Positions 48,906 through 58,760 of a stretch of 64,000 nt of DNA are shown piece by piece. The number at the start of each line of letters is the position of its first letter. Position 1 is the first letter of the stretch. The notes under the pieces are model-generated. The model did not search any database. It had not been told where the DNA came from and was given only the letters and a program-made list of their open reading frames with translations. The stretch covers positions 124,001 through 188,000 of the forward strand of contig NZ_JGVW01000049.1 of assembly GCF_000687455.2 (NCBI RefSeq), read 5' to 3'. A program made the translations under genes and the position numbers. This DNA is from Burkholderia sp. lig30 (GTDB lineage: Bacteria; Pseudomonadota; Gammaproteobacteria; Burkholderiales; Burkholderiaceae).

Positions 48906-49424
48906 ATGCCAACCTCCGCCCCCGACGACGACGCACTTCGCGAGCTGATCCCCAGGCTGCGCCGTTTCGCGCTCTGGCTGACCCGCGACGTCCACGCGGC
49001 CGACGATCTCGTCCAGTCTGCGCTCGAGCGCGCGCTGTCACGCTGGTCGAGCCGCCGCGACGACGCGTCGCTGCGCAGCTGGCTCTTCACGATCCTGTAC
49101 CGGCGGTTTCTCGACGGTCAGCGCAGCGCGAAGCGCTACGCATGGCTGCTCGGCCGCATCAAGGAAGACGACGAGCCTCACTGGCCGTCCGCCGAACGCG
49201 AGGCGTCGGCGCGCGCGATGCTCGAAGCGTTCGGCCGTCTCTCCGACGAGCAGCGCAGCCTGCTGCTGCTCGTCGCGGTCGAGGGCTTCAGCTATCAGGA
49301 AGTCGCCGATCTGCTCGACGTGCCGATCGGTACCGTGATGTCGCGGCTCTCCCGCGCGCGCCAGGCGTTACGCAGCCTGTGCGACGGCGAGATTCCCGCC
49401 CCTGCGCTGCGATTAATGAAATGA
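48906..49424 (+). CDS. ECF-family RNA polymerase sigma factor
   Basis: A 172-residue sigma factor. Region 2 contains RRFALWLTRDVHAADDLVQS and region 4 SYQEVADLLDVPIGTVMSRL, with a standard HTH. It should direct polymerase to the two GGAAT/CGTC promoters just upstream. The anti-sigma gene overlaps its stop (ATGA). Genes for a peroxidase and cytochrome as divergent targets point to an oxidative or envelope stress signal. Confidence 0.92.
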   Translation: MPTSAPDDDALRELIPRLRRFALWLTRDVHAADDLVQSALERALSRWSSRRDDASLRSWLFTILYRRFLDGQRSAKRYAWLLGRIKEDDEPHWPSAEREASARAMLEAFGRLSDEQRSLLLLVAVEGFSYQEVADLLDVPIGTVMSRLSRARQALRSLCDGEIPAPALRLMK

Positions 49425-50173
49425 ATACCCCACCGGACGAACACGATCTCCACGCCTACGTCGACGGCCACCTCGGCGGCGACGAGCGCGCCGCCGTCGA
49501 GCGCTATCTCGCGCATCATCCGGATCGCGCGAAACGGGTGCAGCGCTGGCAGCAGGACGCGCAGCGGCTGCGCGCAGCGCTGGAGAGCGTCCCGCCGCCG
49601 TTCGAGAATCCGGCGCTCGATCCCGCGGCGATTCGCGCGCGGCGCACGGAACGCGCGCGGATGCGGTTCGCCCTCGCGGCGTCGTTCGTGTTCTGCATCG
49701 GGATCGGCACGTTCGGCGGCTGGCAGGCGCGCGGCTGGAACAGCGCATCCGCCGCGCCGATGAGCGACGCGGTCGAGGCGTACAGGCTGATGGTGGTCGA
49801 TCGCAGCGCGCAGGTCGATTTCACGCCGAGCGGGCCAGGTGAGCTGCAGGCGTGGCTCGCCCGGCGCGTCGGCCCGGGCGTGACGCTTCCGGATTTGACC
49901 GCTGCGGGCTTCAGGCCGGTCGGTGGGCGCCTCTTCGCGACCGAGCGCGGCGCGGCCGCTATGGTGCTGTACGAGGACGTCTCCGGACGCACCTTGAGCT
50001 TCTATGTGCGTCCGCCCGAGTCGGCGCATCGTCTGCTTCCCGCCGGCAAGCGCGCCGACGGTGAGCTGCTCGCGCGTTATGGCTCACTGCACGGCTTCAA
50101 CTACGCGATTGTCGGAAACGCGGACAGTGTCGGCGACCAGGCGGTAGTAAACGCCCTCGACGAGCAGATTTGA
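49421..50173 (+). CDS. anti-sigma factor, single-pass membrane protein
   Basis: A 250-residue protein. The N-terminal cytoplasmic domain starts MNTPPDEHDLHAYVDGHLGG and contains an H-x3-D layout of the anti-sigma domain, without the full HxxxCxxC zinc motif. A membrane helix (FALAASFVFCIGIGTFGGW) near residue 90 leads to a periplasmic domain of about 140 residues. It should hold the ECF sigma at the membrane until a periplasmic signal arrives. The start overlaps the sigma stop by ATGA. Confidence 0.87.
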   Translation: MNTPPDEHDLHAYVDGHLGGDERAAVERYLAHHPDRAKRVQRWQQDAQRLRAALESVPPPFENPALDPAAIRARRTERARMRFALAASFVFCIGIGTFGGWQARGWNSASAAPMSDAVEAYRLMVVDRSAQVDFTPSGPGELQAWLARRVGPGVTLPDLTAAGFRPVGGRLFATERGAAAMVLYEDVSGRTLSFYVRPPESAHRLLPAGKRADGELLARYGSLHGFNYAIVGNADSVGDQAVVNALDEQI

Positions 50174-50789
50174 TCGTTGGGCCGGGAAGCAGCATCGCCG
50201 GCCAGCAGCTGGACCCCATCGGCGCTCAACAAGACGCGTGCAACCCATGCCCGCGCTCACCATGCCAGCCGCAGCGAGGATCGCTGTAGGTCGCGTGCTC
50301 GGCGTCGAATGAAGCGGTGAGCCAAAGAAAATCACCGCTCTCACCCAACTCATCACACGAAACGCCTCCAGGCGCTGGCTTCGCTTCCACAGTCCCAAAC
50401 CGCACGGTGCCGTTGAGTAACCGTCCTCCTCACCTCACGCACAGTTTCCTCAGTCGAATCGGCGTCACTTGGTTCACAGACACAGCACCTTCCTCACAGT
50501 AAGCCTTCTGTGTGAAGAAAACACAGCCGCCGGTTGCTGTGCCCACAGGGGTTTTAATATATATGTATGTAAACGTAGTAGTAGTTAACAAGCCCTGTGC
50601 CGCACAGTGGATAAGCGCCCAAACCCACTGCTGAATCAAGGCGATAGGCGATGCATAACTGTGCGGAGGACTCGTGCACAGTTCTGTGCTGTGTGGAATA
50701 ACTTTTGCCGCCGATCTGGCACTTCACAGATATCCTCAATCCGTCCACTGTGAATTCTCACGTTAACGGAACGGTTGTCCAAAGGTTTC

Positions 50790-50798
50790 TGTGGATAA
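50790..50798 (-). promoter_or_regulatory. DnaA box (perfect)
   Basis: TGTGGATAA, complement of TTATCCACA, in the origin-like gene-free region. Confidence 0.75.
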
Positions 50799-50843
50799 CT
50801 CATCTGCACAGAACGGCTCTCGCCGACGTTGCCATTCGACCCT

Positions 50844-50852
50844 TGTGGATAA
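50844..50852 (-). promoter_or_regulatory. DnaA box (perfect)
   Basis: Second exact TGTGGATAA, 54 bases after the first and in the same orientation. Confidence 0.75.
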
Positions 50853-51156
50853 CCGGCCACCGGCCTGGCGCCCAAGGTGGCGACGGCACCACGCAGCGGT
50901 TCGGCGGTGCCTTCTGCAAGCACGCAAGCTCGACAACGATTGATCGAGACGACTGACGCGCGGCTCGCAACGCGTGCGGCCGGGCGAATCCCGATGGGCC
51001 GCAGCATGCGGCGCGCTATACTTCCCGCGACTTTCCCGGCCACCCGAATCCGGCGCACCTGAACGGCCTGCCACCCGGCCGCGCCAGGAAACCGCCCCAC
51101 CGGACGGGCCATGCGCCCCGGCACCTCCATCGACAACCCTGGATCTCCGCCGCAAG

Positions 51157-51552
51157 ATGCATCGTCCCAGCGCAAGGCAAACCATCTCGGCGCTTCGTCA
51201 GCCGCTCGCCTATGCGCTCGTGGGTGTCGCGAACACTGCGATCGGGGTGGCGGTCATCTTTGTCCTGATGGCGCTCGGCGTGCCGCCGGTCCCATCAAAC
51301 GCCGCCGGCTACGCGCTAGGCCTGCTGACCAGCTTCCTCCTCAACAGCCGGATCACCTTCCGGGTCGCCGCATCGCGCGGGAATCTGGTCCGGTTTCTCG
51401 TCGTCGCGGCGGTCGCCTACGCGGGCAACCTGCTCGTCGTGATCGCGGTGTTGCGGCTGACCGCCTCGCCGCATCTCGCGCAAGTCGCCGGCATCCCGGT
51501 GTATCTGGCGATCGGCTTTCTGGCGAACAAATACTGGGCGATGGCGCGCTGA
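51157..51552 (+). CDS. gtrA: GtrA-family membrane protein (putative flippase)
   Basis: A 131-residue protein of four membrane helices with the family pattern QPLAYALVGVANTAIGVAVI and NAAGYALGLLTSFLLNSRIT, then F.ANKYW near the C-terminus. GtrA proteins are thought to flip undecaprenyl-phosphate-linked sugars made by GtrB for glycan decoration. The gtrB homologue is 3 kb away on the other strand, so the pair is split here. The ATG at 51157 gives a normal-length protein; longer in-frame sequence upstream lacks character. Confidence 0.85.
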   Translation: MHRPSARQTISALRQPLAYALVGVANTAIGVAVIFVLMALGVPPVPSNAAGYALGLLTSFLLNSRITFRVAASRGNLVRFLVVAAVAYAGNLLVVIAVLRLTASPHLAQVAGIPVYLAIGFLANKYWAMAR

Positions 51553-51694
51553 TCCATCGACGCGCCCGCCGGCCAAAACGGCCCGCCCACCCGTCGCCGG
51601 CACGCCCTGCGCGGCAATCCGCCGGTGATACACTGCCTCGAGTCGCGGCACGTCGTCTGAACGCTTGATTCATCAAGGTCACCAAGGGGACGCC

Positions 51695-52390
51695 ATGGAC
51701 AAGGCCGAGTTCGACCGTTTTGCGGACGAGTACCACGCGCTGCACGCGAGAAACATCGCGGCGTCCGGAGAGACGCCGGATTTCTTCGCGGAATACAAGA
51801 TTCGCGACATCGCCGCCGAGCTGAACCGGCGGCGGCTCGGACGCGAAGCGATACTGGATTTCGGTGCGGGGGTAGGCAACTCGATACCGTGGGTCCGGAA
51901 ACATCTGCCCGCGGCCCGGCTCACCTGCGTCGACGTCTCGGAGCGCTCCCTCGAAGTGGCGCAACAGCGTTTCGGCGGCAGCGAGCAATTCGTCCACTTC
52001 GACGGCCGGGTCTTGCCGTTCGACGCCCCCCGCTTCGATCTGGCGTACGCGATGTGCGTGTTCCATCACATTCCGCACGACGAGCACGTTCGGCTGCTCG
52101 GCGAGATCCGCCGGGTATTGCGGCCGGACGGGGTCCTGGCCGTTTTCGAGCACAATCCGTACAACCCGTTGACGGTCAACGCCGTCAATACATGCGAGTT
52201 CGACGTCAACGCGCGGCTGATCAGCGCCCGCAACATGCGTCGCGCGTGCCGCGATGCCGGGTTCGATCGCGTCGACGTGCGCTACCGGATCTTCTTCCCG
52301 CACGCGCTGGCCGCGCTCAGGCCGATGGAGCGTTACATGACGGCCATTCCGCTCGGCGCGCAGTATGCGGTCTACGCGTCCCGCTCCTGA
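51695..52390 (+). CDS. class I SAM-dependent methyltransferase
   Basis: A 231-residue methyltransferase. ILDFGAGVGNSIPWV is motif I, TCVDVSERSLEVAQ motif II, AYAMCVFHHIPHDEH and LRPDGVLAVFEHN the later motifs. AAGGGGA precedes the ATG. Its place among gtrA, gtrB and a membrane glycosyltransferase-like pseudogene suggests modification of a lipid-linked sugar or glycan, but no substrate-specific feature is visible. Confidence 0.82.
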   Translation: MDKAEFDRFADEYHALHARNIAASGETPDFFAEYKIRDIAAELNRRRLGREAILDFGAGVGNSIPWVRKHLPAARLTCVDVSERSLEVAQQRFGGSEQFVHFDGRVLPFDAPRFDLAYAMCVFHHIPHDEHVRLLGEIRRVLRPDGVLAVFEHNPYNPLTVNAVNTCEFDVNARLISARNMRRACRDAGFDRVDVRYRIFFPHALAALRPMERYMTAIPLGAQYAVYASRS

Positions 52391-52536
52391 CTTGCATCAC
52401 GTGCGCGCGCCGATAAAGCGCCGCGCAGCCAGCGTGTAGCACACGGCGCGAATAATCTGCCGGCTTGCGGCTTCGACACATTCGCCCGCCTGGGTGAGGC
52501 ACTGAATTTATCCCGCCTCACCCATCCCGATCCGGA

Positions 52537-54105
52537 TCATCCGCCGCGACAGGATTGCCTTTCATAGACCGACCAGGTTCCCGCCGACTTCAGCAGCACC
52601 ACACGACACTCCGCGTTCGCGAACAATCCGACGGGTATCGGCGACGTATGCCGGACGAAGAAATACCGATACGACCTGCCCTGATACCTGCGCCAGTCGA
52701 AGTGCTCGCTCAACGGCGCCGGCGCGACATCCGACGGCCCCACGGCGGGCACCCGGTCGAGCCGGTATCGGACGATCTGCGGCGGGAACCACGCGGCATT
52801 GAAATCGACGAGCCCGCGATGTTCCGCCTGATACCAGAGCGCGAAGTTGTCGTAGAGGTCGGGGTTGTCGGCCGCGGGGCTGCGCTTGTCGAAGACCAGC
52901 ATCAGGCCGCGCTGCGCCGGTTCGACGGCGGCCACGACCGCATCGAAATCGGCGCTTTCCTCCGCGAACCGCACGGTGCGCGCGCCCTGCACACCGAGAA
53001 AGCCGATGCAGACCGCCGCGAGCAACGCTTGCGATGCGAGCGCGCGCGCCTTCACGCCGCGTTGCGCCACCTCACTCTCCGCAACGCCCCGGAAAATCAG
53101 CGCATAGAACGGAAAAATGAACATCGCGAACCGCTGAAACAGAAAGAACGTGTTCATCGCGAACACCGGCACGCAGAACCACACGACCGCCACGACGGCG
53201 AGCGGCACGAACGCCATCCTGTTGCGGGTCAATCGCGCGCCCATGAAGAAAGGCGCCGCATAGAGCAGCGCGCCTGCCGGCGCCATCCACGTCTGCGCGC
53301 CAACTCCCCACGGATAGACGATCGCGCAAAGGAGCCGCACCCACGGCGCCGCGTTCCACAACACGCTGAACGGATACATCGGCGTGAGATCGACCTCGCG
53401 ATGCGACAACGCATAAACGCCTCAAAGCGCCACAAGCAGCGCATACGGCCAGATCGCCCAGGCAAGCCTGCGCACGTTCCCACCGTGCCGGACCAGCAGG
53501 AACGTGCCGCCGATCGCGTTGATGAAGACGAACATCAGCCCGTGACAGAAGAACAGCGCGATGTTGGCGAGCAGCAGCACCGTCCCGCGTCGCGCGGAAG
53601 GCTGCTCTGCGTAGTCGCGCGCGGTGACGAGCAGGAACATCCCGATCGGCGCGGCAACGAGATACGAAAAGAAGCCGTATGCATACGCGAAGCCGAAGAA
53701 TCCCGGCACGCAGAGCCAGTCGAGGCGTTCATCGCCGCCGAAGTGCTTTCTCAGCGCGACATACGCGGCGACGAACCCATAGAAGGACAGCGTCAGCAAC
53801 ACCTTGAGCGCCGCCGCGACCGGCATCACGAACGACAGCGCGGCCGCCAGCACATAACCGAGCAGGTAAGGCGTGAACAGGTTGATCCGGAGCAGCCGGT
53901 CCCACGGCGACTGGCCGAGCAGCAGATCGTGCAGCGTCGCCACTTGCGCCGCGTGCTGCGGCAGGTCGTTCATCGGCGGATGCGGCGCGAGCCAGAACAC
54001 GATGCCGCCGACCCCGACGGTGATGAAAAACACTATCCGGAACGCACTCGTCGTCACGTCGGCGGGCCATGCCCGCGAGCGGCTTTCGTCCAGCATCCTC
54101 TGCAT
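52537..54105 (-). pseudogene. multi-spanning membrane protein of the gtr locus, interrupted by in-frame TGA
   Basis: A single frame of about 522 codons is broken only by a TGA at 53422-53424. The sequence before it (WAIWPYALLVAL) and after it (GVYALSHREVDLTPMYPFSV) stays in the same frame. The N-terminal two thirds hold about ten membrane helices; the C-terminal ~170 residues are soluble (FDAVVAAVEPAQRGLMLVFD). This fits a GT-C-like or O-antigen-modifying enzyme, the usual third member of gtrA-gtrB systems. It is either a recent nonsense mutation, a sequencing error or two separate products. Confidence 0.7.
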
Positions 54106-54166
54106 GAGCGTCCTCGAGCGTGTGGCATGCGGCGGGCCTGCGATCGCCCGCGCTGGCGCGATTCGA

Positions 54167-55102
54167 TTACAGCGTCTTCTCGACGATGAACCGGGGGCGT
54201 TGCTTCGTTTCGGCGTAGATCTTCGCGACATAGCCGCCGATCACGCCGAGAAACAGCAGTTGCAGCCCGCCGAGGAAGTACATCGGGATCACGGTGGAGG
54301 CCCAGCCCGGCACGGTGAGATCGGTGAACAGCCGCGCGACGAGCGCCCACATGCCGAACGCCAGCGACGCCAGTGCGAGCACCCCGCCGACATACGCGCT
54401 CCATTGCAGCGGCTTGGTGGAAAACGACGCGACGCCGTCCGACGCCAGCAGGATCATCTTGATCAGCGGGTACTTGCTCTCGCCCGCGAAGCGCGGATGC
54501 CGGTCGTACTTCACGATCGCGGTGCGGAACCCGAGCAGCGGGACGATCCCGCGAAGGAACAGGTTCACCTCACGAAAGCCGCGCAGCTCATCGATCGCGC
54601 GCCGGCTCATCAGCCTGAAATCCGCATGGTCCTGCAGCACGTTGACGCCGAAGCGGCGCAGCAGCCGGTAATAGCTGCGCGCGCTGAAGCGCTTGAAGAA
54701 ACTGTCGCTGTCGCGGCGGTCCCGCACGCCGAACACGATTTCCGCGCCCTGGAGAAACTCGGCCATCATCCGCGGAATGGCGGCGAGATCGTCCTGCAGG
54801 TCGGCATCGAGGCTGATCAGCACATCCCCTTCGACGCTGAGCAAGCCGGCGAGCAACGCGTTCTGGTGCCCGTGATTGCGCGACAGCTTGATGCCGTGCA
54901 CGCGCGCGTCGGTCGTGTGGAAGTTTTCGATCAACGCCCAGGTCCGATCGTGCGAACCGTCGTCGACGTAGGTGATGCCGCTCGCGCGATCGACGATCCC
55001 GTCGGCGACGAGCGCATCCAGCAGGCTCAGGAGTCGCCGCGTGGTTTCCGGCAGCACTTCCTGTTCGTTGAAGCACGGAATCACTAGGTTTAGCGTGACC
55101 AT
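54167..55102 (-). CDS. gtrB: GtrB-like polyprenyl-phosphate glycosyltransferase (GT2)
   Basis: A 311-residue GT2 enzyme. NLVIPCFNEQEVLPE is the N-terminal strand. YVDDGSHDRTW and SLDADLQDD carry the nucleotide-sugar and metal-binding Asp residues. RFAGESKYPLIKM is typical, followed by two C-terminal membrane helices (SAYVGGVLALASLAFGMWAL and FLGGLQLLFLGVIGGY). It should transfer a hexose to undecaprenyl phosphate on the cytoplasmic face. The ATG at 55102 follows GGGGTGG. It precedes the broken membrane protein in the same operon. Confidence 0.88.
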   Translation of the reverse strand: MVTLNLVIPCFNEQEVLPETTRRLLSLLDALVADGIVDRASGITYVDDGSHDRTWALIENFHTTDARVHGIKLSRNHGHQNALLAGLLSVEGDVLISLDADLQDDLAAIPRMMAEFLQGAEIVFGVRDRRDSDSFFKRFSARSYYRLLRRFGVNVLQDHADFRLMSRRAIDELRGFREVNLFLRGIVPLLGFRTAIVKYDRHPRFAGESKYPLIKMILLASDGVASFSTKPLQWSAYVGGVLALASLAFGMWALVARLFTDLTVPGWASTVIPMYFLGGLQLLFLGVIGGYVAKIYAETKQRPRFIVEKTL

Positions 55103-55393
55103 ACCCACCCCGATATAACGGTTGAAGCACGAACTTTCGTTTGTGTTGTCGCTGCAACTTATATGTGGAGGTGCATCGATCCGTGGCCGGATTCGAGCAG
55201 GTGCCGTGATCCGCAGCATCGCACAAAATCGGCGGGCCGGTCAGTCCGGGTCAATACTGCCGACGGGGTTCGCGCAAGTGCGCGCAGCCGCTGCCGGAGC
55301 GGCTCGCGCAGGCCCGGGCAGATGCGGAATGAAGAATTTTTGGCGAAGCGCTTGTATTGCCAGAAAAGTGTGACTATAATCTGCGCCTCACAC

Positions 55394-55470
55394 AGGCTCG
55401 TAGCTCAGCTGGTTAGAGCACCACCTTGACATGGTGGGGGTCGTTGGTTCGAGTCCAATCGAGCCTACCA
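55394..55470 (+). tRNA. tRNA-Val (GAC)
   Basis: A 77-nt cloverleaf. Acceptor stem AGGCTCG pairs with CGAGCCT, D-arm is AGCTCAGCTGGTTAGAGC, anticodon GAC lies in CCACCTTGACATGGTGG, and the T-loop is GGTTCGAGTCC. The CCA end is encoded at 55468-55470. Confidence 0.96.
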
Positions 55471-55591
55471 ACGCACAATCGAAGCGGTTCGGCATCGCAC
55501 ATTGCCCGCAGGCAATCAGGCAGCCGTCCCGCGTCGAACGCCGCACGGCATGCCAGGTTCACGCAATCCGGCATGCCCCGCGCGGCACACT

Positions 55592-56806
55592 TCAAGTCGA
55601 TCTCAACGCATGCAGGCCAAGCGCCAACGCGTTGTACGGCATCTCCATCGCATCTCCCCCCAGACCTGGCACGTTCGGCAACGCGCATGGCCGCTCGAGC
55701 AGCGCATGCACGATCCGCTCGCACGCATGGCCGTCGCCGTACGGATTGCGCGCGTGCGACATCTCGTCGTACGCGCTGTCGCTGTCGATCAGGCGCGACG
55801 CCTCCAGGACGATCCGCTCCGCATCCATGCCGACAAGCCGCGCGGTTCCCGCCTGGATCGCCTCGGCCCGCTCGCTGGTCTCGCGCGTCACGAGCACCGG
55901 CTTGCCGAGCGCCGGCCCCTCCTCCTGTATCCCGCCCGAATCGGTGATGATGAAGTGTGCGCGCGACATCAGGAACACGAACGGCAGATACTCCTGCGGC
56001 TCGATGACATGGACGTTCGACGCGCCGTTGAGCAGCGCATGGGCCGGCGGCTCGGCACTCGTGTCGCGGTGCAGCGCATAGACGAACTGCACGTCGCGAT
56101 AGCGGGCCGCGAGCGCGCGCAGCGCGAGGCAGAAACGCGCGAACGCGTCGCCGGCGCGCTCGTGGTTTGCGGTGATCAGCACGGTGCGGTGCGCGCGCGC
56201 CAGGAACGGATAGCGCGCGGCGAGCGTGTGCGCGATGCCGTCGTCGCGGTCGAGGATGCGTTTCACGCCTTGCAGCGCATCGATCAACGTATCGCCGCTC
56301 AACACGACGCTGTCGGCCGGCACGCCCTCGCTGAACAGGTTGTGCCGCGCGCGTTCGGTCGGCGCGAAGTGCCAGCTCGACACCGCGTCGGTCACGCGGC
56401 GGTTCAGCTCTTCCGGCCACGGCGACCAGATGTCGCCGCTGCGCAGGCCGGCCTCGACGTGCGCGACCGGCAGGTAACGGTAGAACGCGGCGAGACTCGC
56501 CATCAGCGTCGTCGTCGTGTCGCCGTGCACGAGCACGACGTCCGGGCGCAGATCGTCGAACAGCGTGCCGATCGCGCGCAGGATGCCGGTCGTCACGTCG
56601 GCCTGCGCGTGGCCGGATTGCGTCAGGTTGAGTTCGTAGTCGGGGATGATGTCGAACAGCGCCAGCAGTGGATCGAACACCTCGCGGTGCCGCGCGGCCA
56701 CGCATACCTTCGCTTCGACGTTACCGTGGGCCTTCAGCGCGCGCACGAGCGGCGCCATCCGGACGGCCTCCTGGCGCGTGCCGAACACAAACAGAAATTT
56801 CTTCAT
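55592..56806 (-). CDS. wecB: UDP-N-acetylglucosamine 2-epimerase (non-hydrolysing)
   Basis: A 404-residue enzyme interconverting UDP-GlcNAc and UDP-ManNAc for surface glycans. [20 protein letters not shown] is the N-terminal signature. [20 protein letters not shown], with VEAGLRSGD, and [20 protein letters not shown] are conserved active-site regions. The ATG at 56806 gives the standard N-terminus. It is alone on its strand, next to tRNA-Val, with gene-poor DNA upstream that probably holds its regulation. Confidence 0.92.
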   Translation of the reverse strand: MKKFLFVFGTRQEAVRMAPLVRALKAHGNVEAKVCVAARHREVFDPLLALFDIIPDYELNLTQSGHAQADVTTGILRAIGTLFDDLRPDVVLVHGDTTTTLMASLAAFYRYLPVAHVEAGLRSGDIWSPWPEELNRRVTDAVSSWHFAPTERARHNLFSEGVPADSVVLSGDTLIDALQGVKRILDRDDGIAHTLAARYPFLARAHRTVLITANHERAGDAFARFCLALRALAARYRDVQFVYALHRDTSAEPPAHALLNGASNVHVIEPQEYLPFVFLMSRAHFIITDSGGIQEEGPALGKPVLVTRETSERAEAIQAGTARLVGMDAERIVLEASRLIDSDSAYDEMSHARNPYGDGHACERIVHALLERPCALPNVPGLGGDAMEMPYNALALGLHALRST

Positions 56807-57961
56807 AGTGAGTCTCGAATCGCTCCCTGATTCCTGTCGCATCGGTGCGCGGGGCGACCCCGCGCGCCGCACGGGATGGTCAGCGGCGCGGCGCGACCGT
56901 CGGCGGCCGGGCCGGATCGCACCGGCGGGCTGGCGGCCGCGCTGCGCGAAGGCCGGGGCCGTTTCGTCGCGGGGGCATGTGCAGGCGAAGCGTCTCCGTA
57001 CCCGCCATCTCGTTGCGAGTGGCAAGTTATGTCATGCGTCGTTCCTCTGGTGCTGCAGGCCTCGCCGGCCAGGTGGTTCGCATCGCCGCCGCCCGTTGTG
57101 GAGGCAAGCGGGCGGTGACGGCCATCCGTCAGCTGCAATATTCAAACCAGCCGCGCAGTGTCCGGGCGCCGCGCCGGATGCGGCCGGCAATTGCGTGCCC
57201 GCAAGAGCCGGATCGTTTCACACGTGATACGGCACAGGCCGGGCCGGCGGGCATTCTCGACGAGAATGCCGTCCTTGATGGTCGATGGATGTCCGTAGGA
57301 TCGCGAAGTGTTATGCGATGAGGATCGAGAGGATCCTTCATCATGGATGCGGGACAGGTGCGGATTTTCCCGTATCGGGCATGCGCCGACGTGGCAATGG
57401 CGCGATCGAAGCGAAACGTTGCGGATGTGAAACGGGCGCGCAACATCGCCTCTCATCGCGACGCCGATCATCGCGCCCGGACGAGCGGTGAGCGTTTCAC
57501 ATTCAATCGTCGAACCGCTGCCGCGCCCGCGCGCGAACGGCATGCCGCGGGCCTGCCGGCGCATCATGCCCACGCGCTGCATCCGTGCTGCGCTGCCCTT
57601 CCCCATCCGCACCCCATGCAGCGCGACGCCGCTGATTCGTCGATGAATCAAAACGCTGCACCTGCACAACGCGGCAAGCCATGCGAGCTGTGCGGTTCCT
57701 TGCCGCATGCGGCCGTCCGGCCGATGGCTCGCCGCTTGCTTCCCATGCAACTGCCATCGTCCCGTCGATCCAGCGACACGCCGCTAAATCCGGGACGGCG
57801 GACACCACGAAACAAGGCCGGGAGACGGCGTGAGGGATCGGCATCGCTGGCGCCGTCCGTGAGAGACGACGCCGGTCGGTGATGCGCGTCCGGCCGGCTC
57901 CTGTCGAATTCCGTATGACTGCGCGGGCGCCCGGCGCCGACGCAGACACGGAGATGGAACA
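56807..57961. other. 1.15-kb gene-poor region upstream of wecB
   Basis: No frame has convincing start, codon use or motif. It includes a perfect palindrome at 57250-57270 and direct GGTGCGGATT-type motifs. It is possibly a long regulatory leader for wecB or decayed sequence. Confidence 0.4.
57250..57270. promoter_or_regulatory. perfect 21-bp palindrome
   Basis: GGCATTCTCG, a single A, then CGAGAATGCC. A 10-bp perfect inverted repeat with one central base looks like an operator for a dimeric regulator. It lies about 440 bp upstream of the wecB start on the opposite strand. Confidence 0.5.
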
Positions 57962-58760
57962 ATGAAGGACTCGCGGGCGCTGTCGTTCTACGTCGAAGAC
58001 GTGCTGCTGCTTGCGCTTGCCTGCGCGCTGGCCGCACGCGATGCGACGCAGCCTTGGCCGGCGTTCGGCGGCATCGCGCTGCCGCCGCCCGGCGCCGCTT
58101 CGCTGTGGCTATTGACGCTGCTCGCATGCGCGTACCTCACGCGCCCGGGCGCATTCGGCCGCGCGCGCGCTTGCAGGCCGCGACGCGCGCGTTCTGCGCT
58201 GCTCGGCTGGCTGCGCGCGGCATGGGATGCCGTGCGTGGCGTACTTGCGTCGTTCGCGATGCACGCCAGCCGGCCGAGAATCTTCACCGCTGCGCATGAC
58301 CCTTCACCCGGCGGGCGGCCCGTTCCTGCCTGCCGGATGTCCGCCGGCCGCGCATCCGCATGCGATCCGCCCGGACCGCACCGCCGGGTCGGCCGCTCGC
58401 CGGTCAACGCTTCTGCGCGCAGCGCCGTGCCGCGCGGCGGCACGCATGCGTCGCGCTTGCCGTACGGAGGCCGATGCGTCGCATTACATGCCGCAACGGA
58501 TCGCATCCATGCCGGTCGCGCGCGCCGGACGCAAGGCCAACGAACGTCCTGCCACCACAGGTTGACGCGCGAGATGGGGGCGATTGCCGATCACGACGCA
58601 TCGACGGCGGGTTGCGGCGGTCTTTTCCCCCGGCTTTACCCGCCTGCCGTTCCGTCCTGCCGCGCCCGCGCGCGGCGGCTTCGCGACGGCCGCGGCCGCC
58701 ATGCTGCGTCGGCTCGCCCGCGCGCACGGCATCTGGCATTTCATTGGGAGGTAACGCGTC
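57962..58760 (+). pseudogene. possible membrane-protein fragment upstream of glmS
   Basis: ATG 57962 is preceded by GGAG and opens a frame whose first ~60 residues look real: SRALSFYVEDVLLLALACAL and LWLLTLLACAYLTRPGAFG hold two hydrophobic stretches. After that the frame turns Arg/Pro-rich, like out-of-frame GC-rich DNA. It may be the 5' end of a degraded gene or a small membrane protein after a frameshift. No family is recognised. The rest of the stretch to glmS shows no gene. Confidence 0.3.

Larger units (their letters stand above)
50174..51156. other. gene-free region with origin-like features
   Basis: About 980 bp with no credible gene. The central part, 50436-50852, holds two perfect DnaA boxes (TGTGGATAA at 50790-50798 and 50844-50852). 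One-mismatch or interrupted boxes lie at 50606 (AGTGGATAA) and 50690 (TGTGGAATAA). An AT-rich patch (TTTTAATATATATGTATG, about 50552-50569) and about 18 CTGTG or CACAG pentamers complete it. The density is far above chance and resembles a replication origin or another multi-site DnaA region. Confidence 0.6.

Noticed and set aside
57215-57230. parS-like sequence GTTTCACACGTGATAC
   Set aside because: The chromosomal parS core is GTTTCACGTGAAAC. This has two extra central bases and a mismatch, and it stands alone.
56807-58760. Several long open frames on both strands
   Set aside because: Arg/Pro/Ala-rich products typical of GC-rich non-coding DNA, with no family features; only the first ~60 codons from 57962 look protein-like.
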